Shown: one piece after another, positions 5,049-5,189 of the stretch
How positions within the stretch are numbered: the stretch's first letter is position 1
How the letters are laid out: each line of letters begins with the position of its first letter
From: JAWLGW01 sp964569055
GTDB lineage: Bacteria > Planctomycetota > J058
Direction of reading: 5' to 3'
DNA length: 5,189 nt
NCBI GenBank assembly: GCA_964569055.1
Contig: CAZMSZ010000486.1
Span: forward strand, 1-5,189
Position numbers and translations under genes: made by a program
The notes under the pieces: generated by a model
Database searches by the model: none
The model's input: only the letters and a program-made list of their open reading frames with translations
Told to the model about the DNA's origin: nothing

Positions 5049-5057
5049 ACGATATCA
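5049..5057 (-). promoter_or_regulatory. Putative extended -10 promoter motif of the P-II/glnA operon
   Basis: The minus strand reads TGATATCGT: a TGn extension followed by TATCGT (TATAAT with two mismatches). It lies 21 bases upstream of the TTG start codon, so a start point near 5042 would leave a short leader carrying the GGAGG ribosome site. No standard -35 is seen. The region at the expected -35 distance is occupied by the palindrome at 5072-5090. No convincing sigma-54 GG-N10-GC element of TGGCAC-TTGC type was found. Confidence 0.35.
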
Positions 5058-5071
5058 CGCGCTGCGTCAGG

Positions 5072-5090
5072 GCGCGCCCCGGGGGCGCGC
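5072..5090. repeat. 9-1-9 palindrome upstream of the P-II/glnA operon
   Basis: GCGCGCCCC (5072-5080) and GGGGCGCGC (5082-5090) are perfect inverted arms around a single G. The repeat starts 15 bases upstream of the extended -10-like motif (5049-5057), where a -35 region or operator would lie. It may be a dimeric regulator site. GC-only composition makes chance occurrence plausible. Confidence 0.38.
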
Positions 5091-5131
5091 TGGCGCGGGG
5101 CCTTGGGCGGCGCGGAGTTAGGCCGGATTTT

Positions 5132-5148
5132 GCGCGACGAAGTCGTGC
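5132..5148. repeat. 7-bp hairpin with GAA/TTC loop
   Basis: Arms 5132-5138 and 5142-5148 pair with one G-T pair, around loop GAA (plus) or TTC (minus). It lies well upstream of the P-II gene and may be the tail of an upstream transcription unit outside the window. The flanking run of four T (5128-5131, plus strand) lies on the wrong side for a plus-strand terminator, and reads as A on the minus strand. Confidence 0.28.
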
Positions 5149-5163
5149 GGAAGCCGGGCTAGC

Positions 5164-5180
5164 CGGGCCCGAAGGGCCCG
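5164..5180. repeat. Perfect 7-bp hairpin with GAA/TTC loop at the window edge
   Basis: CGGGCCC (5164-5170) and GGGCCCG (5174-5180) are perfect arms around GAA. No T-tract follows on either strand within the window. It may be a GC-type terminator of a minus-strand gene lying beyond the edge, which would insulate the P-II/glnA operon. The neighbouring hairpin at 5132-5148 has the same loop. Confidence 0.35.
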
Positions 5181-5189
5181 CGCAAGCCG

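Noticed and set aside
5028..5100. Sigma-54 (-24/-12) promoter for the P-II/glnA operon
   Set aside because: A TTGC occurs near 5046, but the required TGGCAC element at the fixed distance upstream is absent.

Overview
The window is high-GC bacterial DNA (roughly 70% G+C by eye). It holds six complete protein-coding genes in three transcription units and no RNA gene, insertion sequence or CRISPR array that I could find. Class I glutamine synthetase with an adenylylation-type tyrosine, a eukaryotic-like Ser/Thr kinase gene, GTG and TTG starts, and strong third-position G/C bias fit a high-GC Gram-negative such as a Myxococcota-like bacterium. That placement is inference only.

Layout. (1) Positions 1-1859, minus strand: a 472-residue NERD-domain/protein-kinase fusion is followed 20 bases later by a 139-residue VOC (glyoxalase-fold) protein, probably in one operon. 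The kinase has an altered active site: NFD replaces DFG and the glycine loop is lost. (2) Positions 1860-2197: a divergent intergenic region with a promoter-like -10 box for each flank and several short perfect inverted repeats. (3) Positions 2198-3075, plus strand: a two-gene unit overlapping by 4 bases, encoding an 87-residue unknown protein and a 205-residue nucleotidyltransferase-fold protein of the AbiEii/DUF1814 or DUF6036 kind. The arrangement resembles a toxin-antitoxin pair. (4) Positions 3076-3177: a convergent gap dominated by a 13-bp perfect hairpin that can end transcription from both sides. (5) Positions 3178-5027, minus strand: a P-II family signal protein with a TTG start, then glnA (GTG start). 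This is a nitrogen-assimilation operon. (6) Positions 5028-5189: the upstream region of that operon, with an extended -10-like motif, a 9-1-9 palindrome and two GAA-loop hairpins.

How the genes work together. P-II and glnA form a recognisable unit: P-II normally senses 2-oxoglutarate and ATP/ADP and controls glutamine synthetase activity through the adenylylation cascade. Here the P-II T-loop is rebuilt. It is alanine/serine-rich, about five residues longer than in GlnB, and lacks the usual Gln39, yet it keeps a tyrosine at position 51. The kinase/VOC unit and the nucleotidyltransferase pair look like accessory genes, possibly defence or stress related, set beside this housekeeping operon. 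The best candidates for something new are the degenerate NERD-kinase, the rebuilt P-II T-loop and the small-protein/nucleotidyltransferase pair.
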